From: a bacterium | GTDB lineage: Bacteria > Babelota > Babeliae > Babelales > CAIQNR01 | Length of the DNA: 41,441 nt | Assembly (NCBI GenBank): GCA_947505805.1 | Contig: CANNMA010000003.1 | Location: 1 to 41,441, forward strand | Reading direction: 5' to 3' | Part shown: positions 33,212 through 41,413 of the stretch, one piece after another | Numbering within the stretch: the first letter of the stretch is position 1 | Layout of the letters: each line of letters begins with the position of its first letter | Made by a program: the position numbers and the translations under genes | Notes under the pieces: generated by a model | The model's database searches: none | What the model was told of the DNA's origin: nothing | What the model saw: the letters and a program-made list of their open reading frames with translations, nothing else

Positions 33212-35894
33212 ACCCCTGTTCTCGTACCGATGAACGTGAGCCATTTGGGCTTTTTTCGATCAAAAATTGTACCGGAAACTGGTCCTTCATTGCTGAAAGA
33301 TGGGAAACAATAATAATCTTTTCAAAATCGGTTTGAATCTTATAGATCGCATCCATAATCCGCGAAAGACCTTCTTCATCCTGAGAGCCAAATCCTTCAT
33401 CAATAATAAGTGTTTGTAGCGATGTTCCTGCACGGCGTGCAAGTAGTTTTGAAATAGCGATTCGTAAAGAAAAATCTATCCTAAATGCCTCTCCTCCTGA
33501 AAACATTTCATAGGGACGAATTCCCGTTGCATCTGAGATATTAATATCGAGGGTTTCTTTAACTCCCCCTTTTTTTAAATCTCGTAACGATTCGATAAAA
33601 ATATGTGCCTGATTATCTGTAAGCCGAGACAGCAGATCATTTGCTTCTTGTTCTATTTCAGGCAGTGCATCTTCGATTAACAGTGCTTGAATACCATCTT
33701 TTCCAAAAGCTTGAGCGAGCATCTGATACTCTTGCAGTTCTTGCGTAATACTTTTGATTTGAGTATCAAATTCTTTGCACTGTTCAAGTTGTTGTTCAAG
33801 TTTTTTATGTTCAGCTTCAAAGGTTCCTTGTTCTTTAAGGGCCTGTTCTTTTGTTAATGTTAATTCAAGTGCTGTTTGCTTGTAGGCTCTTTCGTCTTCA
33901 GAAAGCTGTTGAGCGTCTTGTGGAACTGTTTTAAAAAGAAGTAGTTGTGCACTACTACTTTTTTCTTGTAGCCAGATCTGACGTATAGAACAAGCAATTT
34001 TATGAGCATTGTTTTTTCGTTCTTGTTGAAGGCTTCTATCTTCATCTTTGTTATTCCATTGGACCATCTGTTTTTCAAGAAGGCTGAGTTGCTCTGTTAT
34101 TGATTTTAAACGAGTTGGAATAAGTCCATGCTGATTGATAATCAGTTCACACTGCTTTTGAGCTTGTTTGTTTTTGATGAATAATTCTGATTCGGTAAAG
34201 CTGAGCATCGCAGTTTTTTCTGCTTCAAGCATTGTTTTTTGAAGTTGATCAATTTCGTCTTTAAAGACTTCACTTTTGTTTTTACTAAGGGTAATAAATT
34301 GGTGCTGTTGGGTGAGCGCATGAGTCAGAGTTGTTTGTTTTTGAAGGAGTTCGTCAATTTGTTTACTAACAAAAATAGCTTGTTTTTGTTTTTCTATTTG
34401 TTCTTTGAGTGTGGCAAGGGCTTGTTTTAATCGGGTAATTCGGTGACTAAAAAAAGCTTCTTGGTCTTCAAATTTTTTTGCTAAAAATCGCTTTCGGGCA
34501 AGAGATAAATTTTGTTCACATAAGGGACAGCTTGGATTATCGGGAGTATGAGCAAGTTGTTTTTTATGCCCCAGACTTTGGAGTTCTTGTGTTGCTCGTT
34601 TACCTTTTTCAATCCAGGTTAAATAGAATGTTTTTTGTCGTTCAAACTGTTTTTCTAGAGCTGCAGTATCATTAATAAGCAGGGTAGGGTCACTATTTTT
34701 TTGACTGATTGCAAGTTGCTCAGAACAATCATGTAATTCAAGCGTGAATTTTTGGAGTTCTAAAGAAAGTTCATGCTGCTTTCTTGTTTCAAGTGCATAG
34801 TTGGTTGCAATGTGTTCAAGGGTACGTTTTGTTTGATTGGTGCTTTCTTCATATTGTTTTTTATGTTGAGTGATCAATAACTGTTCTTGTTCTTTATAGA
34901 GTAAAAGATTTTCTTTGGATTCTAAAAGTTCTTGATAGTGATTTTGGCATTGCGAAAAATCTTCTAAAAGAGCAGCTTTTTTAGCTTCTAATTTTTTTCT
35001 ATCAGGGAGAATTAGATGTTCTTTGTGTGTTTGTTTCCATTCTTTAACACTCGCACGAAAAGCAGCTTCAGCCTCGTTTTTTTGTTTAAGAATTTGTTCA
35101 TATTCAAAATGAAGTAATGCAGCAGAAGATTGTTTTTGTATGAGATTGTTTTTACGGCTTTCAAGATCTGCTTTGGTTATTGCTAGTTTTTGTTCTTCTG
35201 TACTAACTGTTTTAAGCGTAGTTGAAAGTATTGATAATTTTTCTTTGACCGCTGGTAGTTGTTCAATTTCACGGCTTAAATGTTCGCTAATTTTTGTCGA
35301 CTTTTCTTTTTCCTGAGTTAAAAGTTTTATTTTTTCAAGCGCATATTTTTTTGCTTTTTCATAACGATTAAGGCCTAAAATATTTGCTAAAATATCTTTA
35401 CGTTCCTTAGGGAGTTTTTTTGAAAACTCATTTGCTTGGCCTTGGCGCAAAAAAGATGAATTGATAAATGCTTCATAATCAAGGCCAACCGTTTGTTCAA
35501 TTTTTTCTTGAGTACGGCGAATTGTTTTTTCAGTAAGGGATCGGTATCCCGCTTCTTCTTGGCAGTAGATACCAAAATCAACATGGCTAGTAGGTTTGCC
35601 ATATTTTGTAGTGAACATGCGACGAATACGATATTGCTGACCATTAAAAATAAAATCGAGAATAACAATCATATCCGTTTGTCCAAGGCGTAATAAACCC
35701 TGATCAGGTTTTCCTGTTGTTGATACTTTGCGTGCTTGTCCCCAGATCGCCCAAGTTAATGCATCAAGAAGAGCTGATTTTCCGTGTCCATTTTTTCCGG
35801 ATAAGCAGATAAGTTTATAGGGAGTAAAATCTATTACTTGTGGTACTGATCCGTAGCTTAAAAAATTTTGTATTGAAAGTTTTAATGGGATCAT
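33210..35894 (-). CDS. sbcC: SbcC/Rad50-type SMC-like ATPase
   Basis: 894 residues. With the nuclease SbcD it forms a complex that cuts hairpins and protein-blocked DNA ends. P-loop GKNGHGKS (33-40), the Q-loop region INSSFLRQGQANEF, long coiled coils either side of a zinc hook CPLC (C456 and C459, exactly mid-protein), ABC signature FSGGE (798-802), Walker B LIIDEGFG (829-836) and H-loop SHL (864-866). The ATG at 35894 has GGAGA 8 bases upstream. No sbcD is adjacent: the neighbour upstream is a divergent phosphomannomutase. Confidence 0.94.
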   Translation of the reverse strand: MIPLKLSIQNFLSYGSVPQVIDFTPYKLICLSGKNGHGKSALLDALTWAIWGQARKVSTTGKPDQGLLRLGQTDMIVILDFIFNGQQYRIRRMFTTKYGKPTSHVDFGIYCQEEAGYRSLTEKTIRRTQEKIEQTVGLDYEAFINSSFLRQGQANEFSKKLPKERKDILANILGLNRYEKAKKYALEKIKLLTQEKEKSTKISEHLSREIEQLPAVKEKLSILSTTLKTVSTEEQKLAITKADLESRKNNLIQKQSSAALLHFEYEQILKQKNEAEAAFRASVKEWKQTHKEHLILPDRKKLEAKKAALLEDFSQCQNHYQELLESKENLLLYKEQEQLLITQHKKQYEESTNQTKRTLEHIATNYALETRKQHELSLELQKFTLELHDCSEQLAISQKNSDPTLLINDTAALEKQFERQKTFYLTWIEKGKRATQELQSLGHKKQLAHTPDNPSCPLCEQNLSLARKRFLAKKFEDQEAFFSHRITRLKQALATLKEQIEKQKQAIFVSKQIDELLQKQTTLTHALTQQHQFITLSKNKSEVFKDEIDQLQKTMLEAEKTAMLSFTESELFIKNKQAQKQCELIINQHGLIPTRLKSITEQLSLLEKQMVQWNNKDEDRSLQQERKNNAHKIACSIRQIWLQEKSSSAQLLLFKTVPQDAQQLSEDERAYKQTALELTLTKEQALKEQGTFEAEHKKLEQQLEQCKEFDTQIKSITQELQEYQMLAQAFGKDGIQALLIEDALPEIEQEANDLLSRLTDNQAHIFIESLRDLKKGGVKETLDINISDATGIRPYEMFSGGEAFRIDFSLRIAISKLLARRAGTSLQTLIIDEGFGSQDEEGLSRIMDAIYKIQTDFEKIIIVSHLSAMKDQFPVQFLIEKSPNGSRSSVREQG

Positions 35895-35907
35895 AGGGTG
35901 GCTCTCC

Positions 35908-35936
35908 TTGCATTTTTAGATATTCTATACTACAAC
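35908..35936 (+). promoter_or_regulatory. Candidate promoter for the phosphomannomutase gene
   Basis: TTGCAT (35908-35913), a 17-base spacer and TACAAC (35931-35936), 45 bases ahead of the start, in the gap between the divergent sbcC and phosphomannomutase genes. Confidence 0.35.
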
Positions 35937-35980
35937 CCTTTCCAGGAACTGATATTGTAACAAAGAATAGCGGAGTTTTC

Positions 35981-37384
35981 ATGCAAGATCATATTTTTCG
36001 TATGTATGATATTCGAGGTATTGTGGGTGAAGAGCTTTTTATTGATCAAGTGTATGATTGTGCGCGTGCGTGTGCGCTTTTAATGCTTACGCGTGATGCA
36101 ACTATTAAGACTGTCGCTGTTGGGATGGATGGTAGAGTGCATTCGCCAGCTATAAAAGATGAATGGGTTAGAGGACTGCGTGATAGTGGTCTTGATATTG
36201 TTTTTATTGGAGTGTGTCCAACGCCCCTTGTTTCATTTTCTGAATATTTTTTATCAGTTGATGCCGCTTGCATGATTACCGCGTCTCATAATCCTAAAGA
36301 GTACAATGGCATAAAATTATTTTTACGAAAAAAACCTCTTTTTAGTGATGATCTTCAAACTCTTAAAACGTTATTTAAAAAACAACAGCATGTTGTTCCA
36401 GCAGTTACAGGTTCTTATACAAAGATTTTTTTAATTCCTGACTATATAGCATTACTGACTCGCTTGTTTCCTCATCTTATGGATATCGATTTACCTATTG
36501 TCTTTGATTGTGGCAATGGAGCGGTGGGTGCGGTGTTGCCTCAACTGTGCAAAGCTTTTCGTTGGAAACAGGTAACGCTTTTATATGATGATGTGGATGG
36601 GTCTTATCCAAATCATGAAGCGGACCCTTCAGTAGAGCACAACATGTATGATCTAAAAAACATGGTCCAACAAAAACAGGCAGTAGTAGGCATCGCTTTT
36701 GATGGCGATGGAGATCGCATGGGAGCGGTTACTGAATCAGGGATTATGGTTTTTGGAGATCAGTTATTATCGTTATTTAGTCAGTATGTTCTTGCTTCTA
36801 TGCCTGGAGCTGTAATTGTTTGTGATGCTAAATGTTCAAGTGCTCTTACTGAAACAGTTGAAAAATCAGGTGGTACTTTAACTTTTTCACCATCAGGCCA
36901 TGCATTTTTACGAAAAGCTATGGCTGAAAAAAAAGCTGTTCTTGCAGGTGAGTTGAGTTGTCATTTTTTCTTTCATGATCGTTATTTTGGTTATGATGAT
37001 GGAATCTATGCTGCTTTGCGTTTGATTGAACTTTTGTTACACTCAAAAGAGTCATTTGATCAGTTATTACAGAAGCTTCCGCAACGAAAAAGTTCTCCTG
37101 AAATGAGGTTTACGTGTGCTCAAGGAGCAGGTCCTAGTATCATTCAGTCGATTCTTGAAAAAGTAACCATAATTCCTGGAATAAAAATTTCTACTATTGA
37201 TGGAGTTAGAATTGATACGGGAAAGGGCTGGGGGCTCATTAGGGCATCAAACACTCAGCCGGTTATTTGTTTACGATGTGAATCAGATTCAAATGAAGGG
37301 TTGCAAGAGATACAACGTTTTTTTGTAGACTTGCTGGAGCAGTGGTATGACCGTGATACGTTAAAAACAATAGTACGTTGGTAA
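35981..37384 (+). CDS. manB: Phosphomannomutase / phosphoglucomutase
   Basis: 467 residues, four-domain alpha-D-phosphohexomutase. It moves phosphate between C6 and C1 of mannose or glucose for sugar nucleotides and envelope glycans. The phosphoserine loop is TASHNP (100-105, S102), the metal loop is DGDGDR (241-246), the sugar loop is GELSCH (323-328, usually GEMSGH), and the phosphate loop is RASNTQP (421-427). The altered sugar loop (Cys for Gly) leaves the Glu and Ser. CGGAG is 7 bases upstream of the ATG. Specificity for mannose or glucose cannot be told, so the symbol is provisional. nfo follows after 9 bases. Confidence 0.9.
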   Translation: MQDHIFRMYDIRGIVGEELFIDQVYDCARACALLMLTRDATIKTVAVGMDGRVHSPAIKDEWVRGLRDSGLDIVFIGVCPTPLVSFSEYFLSVDAACMITASHNPKEYNGIKLFLRKKPLFSDDLQTLKTLFKKQQHVVPAVTGSYTKIFLIPDYIALLTRLFPHLMDIDLPIVFDCGNGAVGAVLPQLCKAFRWKQVTLLYDDVDGSYPNHEADPSVEHNMYDLKNMVQQKQAVVGIAFDGDGDRMGAVTESGIMVFGDQLLSLFSQYVLASMPGAVIVCDAKCSSALTETVEKSGGTLTFSPSGHAFLRKAMAEKKAVLAGELSCHFFFHDRYFGYDDGIYAALRLIELLLHSKESFDQLLQKLPQRKSSPEMRFTCAQGAGPSIIQSILEKVTIIPGIKISTIDGVRIDTGKGWGLIRASNTQPVICLRCESDSNEGLQEIQRFFVDLLEQWYDRDTLKTIVRW

Positions 37385-37393
37385 GGAGAGTAC

Positions 37394-38221
37394 GTGAGAC
37401 GCATAGGATTACATTTTCGTTTGATAACAACGCTTTCTGAGCTACTTGATAAAGCCTATGCAGCTGGAAGTCCGATTGTGCAATGTTTTTTAATTCCTCA
37501 GGGAGCAAGCACTTATTTGGAGTTTACCCCTGAAGAAAAAGCTCTTTGCTTAGAAAAGAGTAAACGTTTTGGGCAATTGTTTTTGCATGCTTCGTATTGG
37601 GTGAACTTAGCTGGTCGCTATAAAAATGGATGGAAGCCTTTTAATAGAGAGCTTGAACTTGCAAAAGAACTTGGTTTTACTCATATCGTTATTCATCCTG
37701 GTTCAGCAACTGGCTGTCTTTCTAAAGATGATGGCATTTATTATCTGGCTAGAGCTCTTAATAAGATTTTAGAAACGGAACATACGATTACTATTGTTCT
37801 TGAAAATACTGCTCATGCAAATAAAACAGTTGGTGGAGACATTCTTGATTTTGGAGCGCTTCTTAAATTGGTTGATAATCCTGACAGAATAGCATTTTGT
37901 CTTGATTCTGCGCATGCTTATTCATATGGATATGATCTTTCGACCATTGATCAAGTTGACGAGTTTGTTGAGCTTGTTGATAAAGAGATTGGGGCACAAC
38001 GTGTTGTTGCTTTGCATTTAAATGATGCTGCTGAAAAATGTGGTTCTCGGATTGATAAACATGCAATTCCAGGGCAGGGGAATATTGGGAAAGAAAGTTT
38101 ACAGCGATTTATGAATCATCCAAAGCTTGCTCATGCATCGGTTATTCTTGAAATGCCTGTTATATCCGATCAAGAGGAGTCTGAAATTTTCAAAGAGGTC
38201 CAGGGGTGGGATCGTTCTTAA
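37394..38221 (+). CDS. nfo: Endonuclease IV (AP endonuclease family 2)
   Basis: 275 residues in a TIM barrel. It nicks abasic sites and some oxidised bases in DNA repair. All nine zinc ligands are seen: H65, H101, E137, D171, H174, H208, D221, H223 and E253 (LHASYWVNL; HPGS; LENT; CLDSAH; LHLNDA; RIDKHA; LEMP). GTG start at 37394 with AGGAGA 5 bases upstream. It is a little shorter than E. coli Nfo (285) and in one transcript with the phosphomannomutase. Confidence 0.94.
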   Translation: MRRIGLHFRLITTLSELLDKAYAAGSPIVQCFLIPQGASTYLEFTPEEKALCLEKSKRFGQLFLHASYWVNLAGRYKNGWKPFNRELELAKELGFTHIVIHPGSATGCLSKDDGIYYLARALNKILETEHTITIVLENTAHANKTVGGDILDFGALLKLVDNPDRIAFCLDSAHAYSYGYDLSTIDQVDEFVELVDKEIGAQRVVALHLNDAAEKCGSRIDKHAIPGQGNIGKESLQRFMNHPKLAHASVILEMPVISDQEESEIFKEVQGWDRS

Positions 38222-38260
38222 GTGATTCTGCTTTTAGATCTTGCATTAAACTGAAAAATA

Positions 38261-38289
38261 TTTACTCTTAAAGGCGATACTCTTATAGC
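38261..38289 (+). promoter_or_regulatory. Promoter of the tRNA gene
   Basis: TTTACT (38261-38266), a 17-base spacer and TATAGC (38284-38289), 18 bases ahead of the tRNA. This spacing fits a transcript starting a few bases before the mature 5' end. Confidence 0.55.
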
Positions 38290-38307
38290 ACGCGCATCAA
38301 AAAGGTG

Positions 38308-38384
38308 GGGCCCATAGCTCAGCTGGTCAGAGCAATCGGCTCATAACCGAGAGGTCCCAGGTTCAAGCCCTGGTGGGCCCACCA
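38308..38384 (+). tRNA. tRNA with CAU anticodon (elongator Met, or Ile2 if lysidine-modified)
   Basis: A complete 77-base cloverleaf with encoded CCA: acceptor GGGCCCA/TGGGCCC, D stem GCTC/GAGC, anticodon stem and loop with CTCATAA, and T stem CCAGG/CCTGG around TTCAAGC. The lowest anticodon-stem pair is an A-G mismatch. It is not the initiator: the first acceptor pair is G-C, not mismatched. The sequence alone does not decide between elongator Met and Ile2. Confidence 0.95.
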
Positions 38385-38426
38385 TCTTTTCAACCCCCCG
38401 CGCTACTTTAGAAAAGGATCTGTAGC

Positions 38427-39161
38427 ATGAAAACAACTCCTTTCTCTCGCTTTATACGTCTTATAGAATTTGATCAATCAGTTATTACTCTTGAAAAAGA
38501 GTTAGCCATTGCCGATAACGCTTTTGAGCAATTAAGGCAGACTTTAGAAACTCTTACTTCTGATATTGAAAAAGAACGAGCACATGTGCGTGATTTACGT
38601 AAAAATGTTGATGCACAAGAATTACATATGAAGACTCTTGATCAAGATGAAAAAGTTGCTCGTGAACGCGCTACTCTTGCACTTACTCCTCGTGAATATC
38701 AAGGTTTAAAAAAAGAGTCTGATAATTTAAAACAACAGCAGCATGAACATGAAGAAGTTCTTATGGCCGCTTGGAATAGTTTGGAACAAGCACAAAAAAT
38801 GCTTGTGGTAAAAGAACAGACGGTCAAAGAGCAACAACGTCTTTTACAAGAACAGATGAATCAACTTGATGAAACTCAAAAAAAATTGCTTGATCAGATT
38901 GATGAACATGATCAAGGACGCAAAGAGTATCAGCAGGATATCCCCCAAGATTGGCTCGATAAATATGGGCGTATGCGCAACACGGTTAAAAATCCAGTTG
39001 TTCCTTTGGTGGCAGGTACCTGTGGCGCATGTTCATGTACTATTACCAGCCAAGTAATGATGCAGCTAGATCAAAATAAAATGATTACCTGTAGTAGTTG
39101 TTATCGTTTGATCTACAAAAACTTTGAAGATAATTCTTCTCATTCAGAGAAAAAGCAATGA
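38427..39161 (+). CDS. Coiled-coil protein with C-terminal C4 zinc ribbon (CT398/CdsZ-like)
   Basis: 244 residues. A long alpha-helical coiled coil (about residues 10-175, for example RDLRKNVDAQELHMKTLDQD) is followed by a zinc ribbon with two Cys pairs: CGAC (with a further Cys two residues on) and CSSC. This layout matches the bacterial C4-type zinc-ribbon family (DUF164/zf-RING_7; chlamydial CT398). The chlamydial member binds sigma-54 and type III secretion parts; whether that holds here is unknown. AAAGGA precedes the ATG. It overlaps the RNase H gene by 4 bases, a pairing common in bacteria. Confidence 0.87.
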   Translation: MKTTPFSRFIRLIEFDQSVITLEKELAIADNAFEQLRQTLETLTSDIEKERAHVRDLRKNVDAQELHMKTLDQDEKVARERATLALTPREYQGLKKESDNLKQQQHEHEEVLMAAWNSLEQAQKMLVVKEQTVKEQQRLLQEQMNQLDETQKKLLDQIDEHDQGRKEYQQDIPQDWLDKYGRMRNTVKNPVVPLVAGTCGACSCTITSQVMMQLDQNKMITCSSCYRLIYKNFEDNSSHSEKKQ

Positions 39162-39622
39162 CAAAATCAAAAGGTTGGTGCTTGTTTGTTGATGGTGCAT
39201 CACGCGGCAATCCAGGATTAAGTGGCGCAGGAATTTATCTTACGCATAATGGTGAAGCTGTTGCCAAGCGTGGGTATTTTATTGGAAGACACACCAATAA
39301 CGAAGCTGAGTATCTTGCCCTTTTGATCGGTGTTTTTATAGCAAAAAAACATATGAAAGAAGCATGCGAGCTGCGTGTATTTTCAGATTCACTCCTTTTA
39401 ATGAAACAGATGATTGGTGAATATCGTGTCAGAAAGCCAGAACTTATAGTACTCCATCAACTAGTTACAAAACATCTTGATGGATTTTCTTGCACATTTG
39501 CTCATGTCTATCGTGAGCAAAACGTTGATGCTGATGCGCTTGCTAATACAGGAATCGATACAAAAACAACTCTTCCTGTTTCTTTTATTTCATTATTACG
39601 AACTCATGGAATTCATGTTTAG
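39158..39622 (+). CDS. rnhA: RNase HI-family ribonuclease
   Basis: 154 residues. It cuts RNA in RNA-DNA hybrids. Catalytic acids: D12 (FVDGASRGNPG), E49 (TNNEAEY), D77 (FSDSLL) and D126 (ADALAN). It belongs to the short RNase HI group without the basic protrusion. It overlaps the previous gene by 4 bases and the SpoIID-like gene by 8. Activity on host or own hybrids is expected from the family. Confidence 0.92.
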   Translation: MTKSKGWCLFVDGASRGNPGLSGAGIYLTHNGEAVAKRGYFIGRHTNNEAEYLALLIGVFIAKKHMKEACELRVFSDSLLLMKQMIGEYRVRKPELIVLHQLVTKHLDGFSCTFAHVYREQNVDADALANTGIDTKTTLPVSFISLLRTHGIHV

Positions 39623-40793
39623 AAAAATAAATGGGTTCTGGTGTTTAAAACTAGTACTCACGCTCCTTTCAAATACTTGTCTAAAAGCTGTTCATGTGCG
39701 TGTTTTATTAAGTGACAGTTTAGAAAATAAGTGGGAAGTTTCTTCATCCCGTGGAGTTTTGTTAACGAATGCAAAAACTCAAAGGACGTATCCTGATTCT
39801 GGTACGTGTGGCACTTTTTTACTAGACCAAAAAAATGGTTCATTGTCTGTTAATGGAAAAAAAATGGCAGCAAAGGAAGCTTGGATTAGTCCATTAGAAG
39901 GAACCCTAACGTTTAATGGTACCGAGTATGATGGTCAGTTTTTTGTTACGCAAGTTAAAGATAAATGGCTACTCATTAATGTTTTGGATGTTGAAGAATA
40001 CGTGTACTCGGTTGTTCGGTTTGAAAGTTGGCCAGGGTGGCCTCTTGAGGTAAATAAAGCATTTGCGATTGTGTGCCGAAGTTACATGCTTCATCAGTTA
40101 TTACATTCTCGTGAGCGTGATGCAGTCTATCACATTAAAAGTACCAATTATCATCAAACCTATAAGGGTATGCATCAAGATACGGTCATTCGGCAGGCGG
40201 TTGAAGAAACGCGCGGTATTTTTGTTGCCTACAAAGATTATCCTATTTTAGCGATGTTTGATTGTTGTTGTGGGGGAGTTATTCCGGCCCATATCGTGGG
40301 TGAAATAGATTTTGTTAAAGCTCCTTACCTTGCACGTACTTACGCTTGCACTCATTGTAAAGATGCAAAAGTTTTTTCTTGGTCAATGTCTTGTTCCGTT
40401 GATCAATTTACTACCGCTTTGCAGGATGTTCGTTCATCCATTGTGCATTCAATAAAAGATATAAAAATTGCTCAAAAAGATAAGGCGGGCCTTGTTAAAA
40501 AAGTGACCGTAACTACAAAAAAAGATTCGTTTTCTTTAAACGCACGGGAGCTCTATCGTTTGTTTAAAGATGTAAAAAGTTACTGTTTTTCCGTTTTAAA
40601 AAGAGGAGCAACGATCACCGTAACTGGTAAAGGGGTTGGCCATCATTTAGGAATGTGCCAATGGGGAGCGCGAGAAATGGTTCGTTCAGGGGCAACGCAT
40701 CGGGAAGTTCTTGCATTTTATTATCCAGAAACTCATTTGATGCAGTTAGCATCTACAGAAAACAAGCAAACTATAACTACTGTAGTGACGTAA
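39615..40793 (+). CDS. SpoIID/LytB-like exported protein
   Basis: 392 residues from ATG 39615; the open frame extends far upstream inside rnhA, but there it is not coding. Signal peptide at about 1-24 (MFRKINGFWCLKLVLTLLSN...). SpoIID domain features are DVEEYVYSVVRFESWPGWPL with the likely catalytic Glu, AFAIVCRSYM, FDCCCGGVIPA (a Cys-rich form of the usual HSxCGG) and GVGHHLGMCQWGAREM. SpoIID enzymes are lytic transglycosylases acting on peptide-free peptidoglycan; outside spore formers relatives remodel the septum or wall. Only GGA lies 4 bases upstream, so the start is uncertain; ATG 39606 is an alternative. Confidence 0.87.
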   Translation: MFRKINGFWCLKLVLTLLSNTCLKAVHVRVLLSDSLENKWEVSSSRGVLLTNAKTQRTYPDSGTCGTFLLDQKNGSLSVNGKKMAAKEAWISPLEGTLTFNGTEYDGQFFVTQVKDKWLLINVLDVEEYVYSVVRFESWPGWPLEVNKAFAIVCRSYMLHQLLHSRERDAVYHIKSTNYHQTYKGMHQDTVIRQAVEETRGIFVAYKDYPILAMFDCCCGGVIPAHIVGEIDFVKAPYLARTYACTHCKDAKVFSWSMSCSVDQFTTALQDVRSSIVHSIKDIKIAQKDKAGLVKKVTVTTKKDSFSLNARELYRLFKDVKSYCFSVLKRGATITVTGKGVGHHLGMCQWGAREMVRSGATHREVLAFYYPETHLMQLASTENKQTITTVVT

Positions 40794-40801
40794 GGTGTGC
40801 T

Positions 40802-41245
40802 ATGCCAGGATATAGAGGTCATATTCTTGGAGGGGTTGGAGCATTTGTTTGTGTCTATTTCTTACTTTCGTACTGGTACCATCCCTCTGCTGTTACAGCT
40901 TTACAGTGGTTAGGGATTACTCTTTTAGGCTCGCTGTTTCCTGATGTTGATGTTAAAAGCAAGGGACAGGGTATCTTTTATAAAATGATGCTTGTGTGTC
41001 TTTTAATACTTTTGTGGCGTCGGCAGATACAGCTTTTTGTTATGGCCAGTTTTGTAGCACTTTTGCCTGTTCTTGCTCGTCATCGTGGACTGTTTCATAG
41101 AGCATGGTTTTTAATTGCTATCCCTTTTGGAGTTGCAGTCGCGGCAGGAGCTTCATTTCCAGCGTATAAAGAATCGTTTATTGTAGCAGCGAGCTTTTTT
41201 GTCGCTGGTGCACTCTCTCATATTTTACTGGATCGTATTTTTTAA
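40802..41245 (+). CDS. YdjM-like membrane-bound metal-dependent hydrolase (DUF457)
   Basis: 147 residues. An integral membrane protein with about four spans and the family motifs LFPDVD (about 47-52), RHRGLFHRAW (about 97-106) and ALSHILLDRIF at the end, whose His and Asp residues likely bind a metal. The role of this family is poorly known (some members are LexA-regulated in E. coli). AAGG lies 7 bases upstream of ATG 40802, 8 bases after the SpoIID-like gene. A longer open frame from 40655 is mostly a shadow of the previous gene. Confidence 0.85.
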   Translation: MPGYRGHILGGVGAFVCVYFLLSYWYHPSAVTALQWLGITLLGSLFPDVDVKSKGQGIFYKMMLVCLLILLWRRQIQLFVMASFVALLPVLARHRGLFHRAWFLIAIPFGVAVAAGASFPAYKESFIVAASFFVAGALSHILLDRIF

Positions 41246-41271
41246 AATGAACGTTTTGTTTATGTACATAG

Positions 41272-41312
41272 ATAAGCCCTTATTTTAGATTGCTCTTAGT
41301 ATAAGGGCTTAT
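41272..41312 (+). terminator. 12-bp inverted repeat, probable terminator
   Basis: ATAAGCCCTTAT (41272-41283) and ATAAGGGCTTAT (41301-41312) form a perfect stem with a 17-base loop, 27 bases after the YdjM-like gene. The T run is interrupted (TATTAG), so termination may be incomplete. Confidence 0.6.
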
Positions 41313-41350
41313 TATTAGAGCTTATACGAAAATTAATTTGTAAATAAACA

Positions 41351-41412
41351 AGCGTCCTTTTTTAGAGTAGTTTTGATTTTGATAAAACTAAAAACCATAA
41401 AAAAAGGACGCT
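41351..41412 (+). promoter_or_regulatory. Long hairpin covering the ribosome binding site of the last gene
   Basis: AGCGTCCTTTTTT (41351-41363) is the perfect inverse of AAAAAAGGACGCT (41400-41412). Inside, TAGTTTT (41368-41374) pairs with AAAACTA (41384-41390). The right arm holds AAAGGA, the binding site for the ATG at 41414, and would be masked when folded. It could also be a terminal inverted repeat or leader of a mobile element. Confidence 0.6.
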
Positions 41413-41413
41413 G

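Noticed and set aside
39477-39614. 46-codon N-terminal extension of the SpoIID-like protein
   Set aside because: It lies inside rnhA in another frame; the signal peptide starts at 39615 (or 39606).
40655-40801. 49-codon N-terminal extension of the YdjM-like protein
   Set aside because: It overlaps the conserved end of the SpoIID-like gene in another frame, and the ATG at 40802 has its own binding site.
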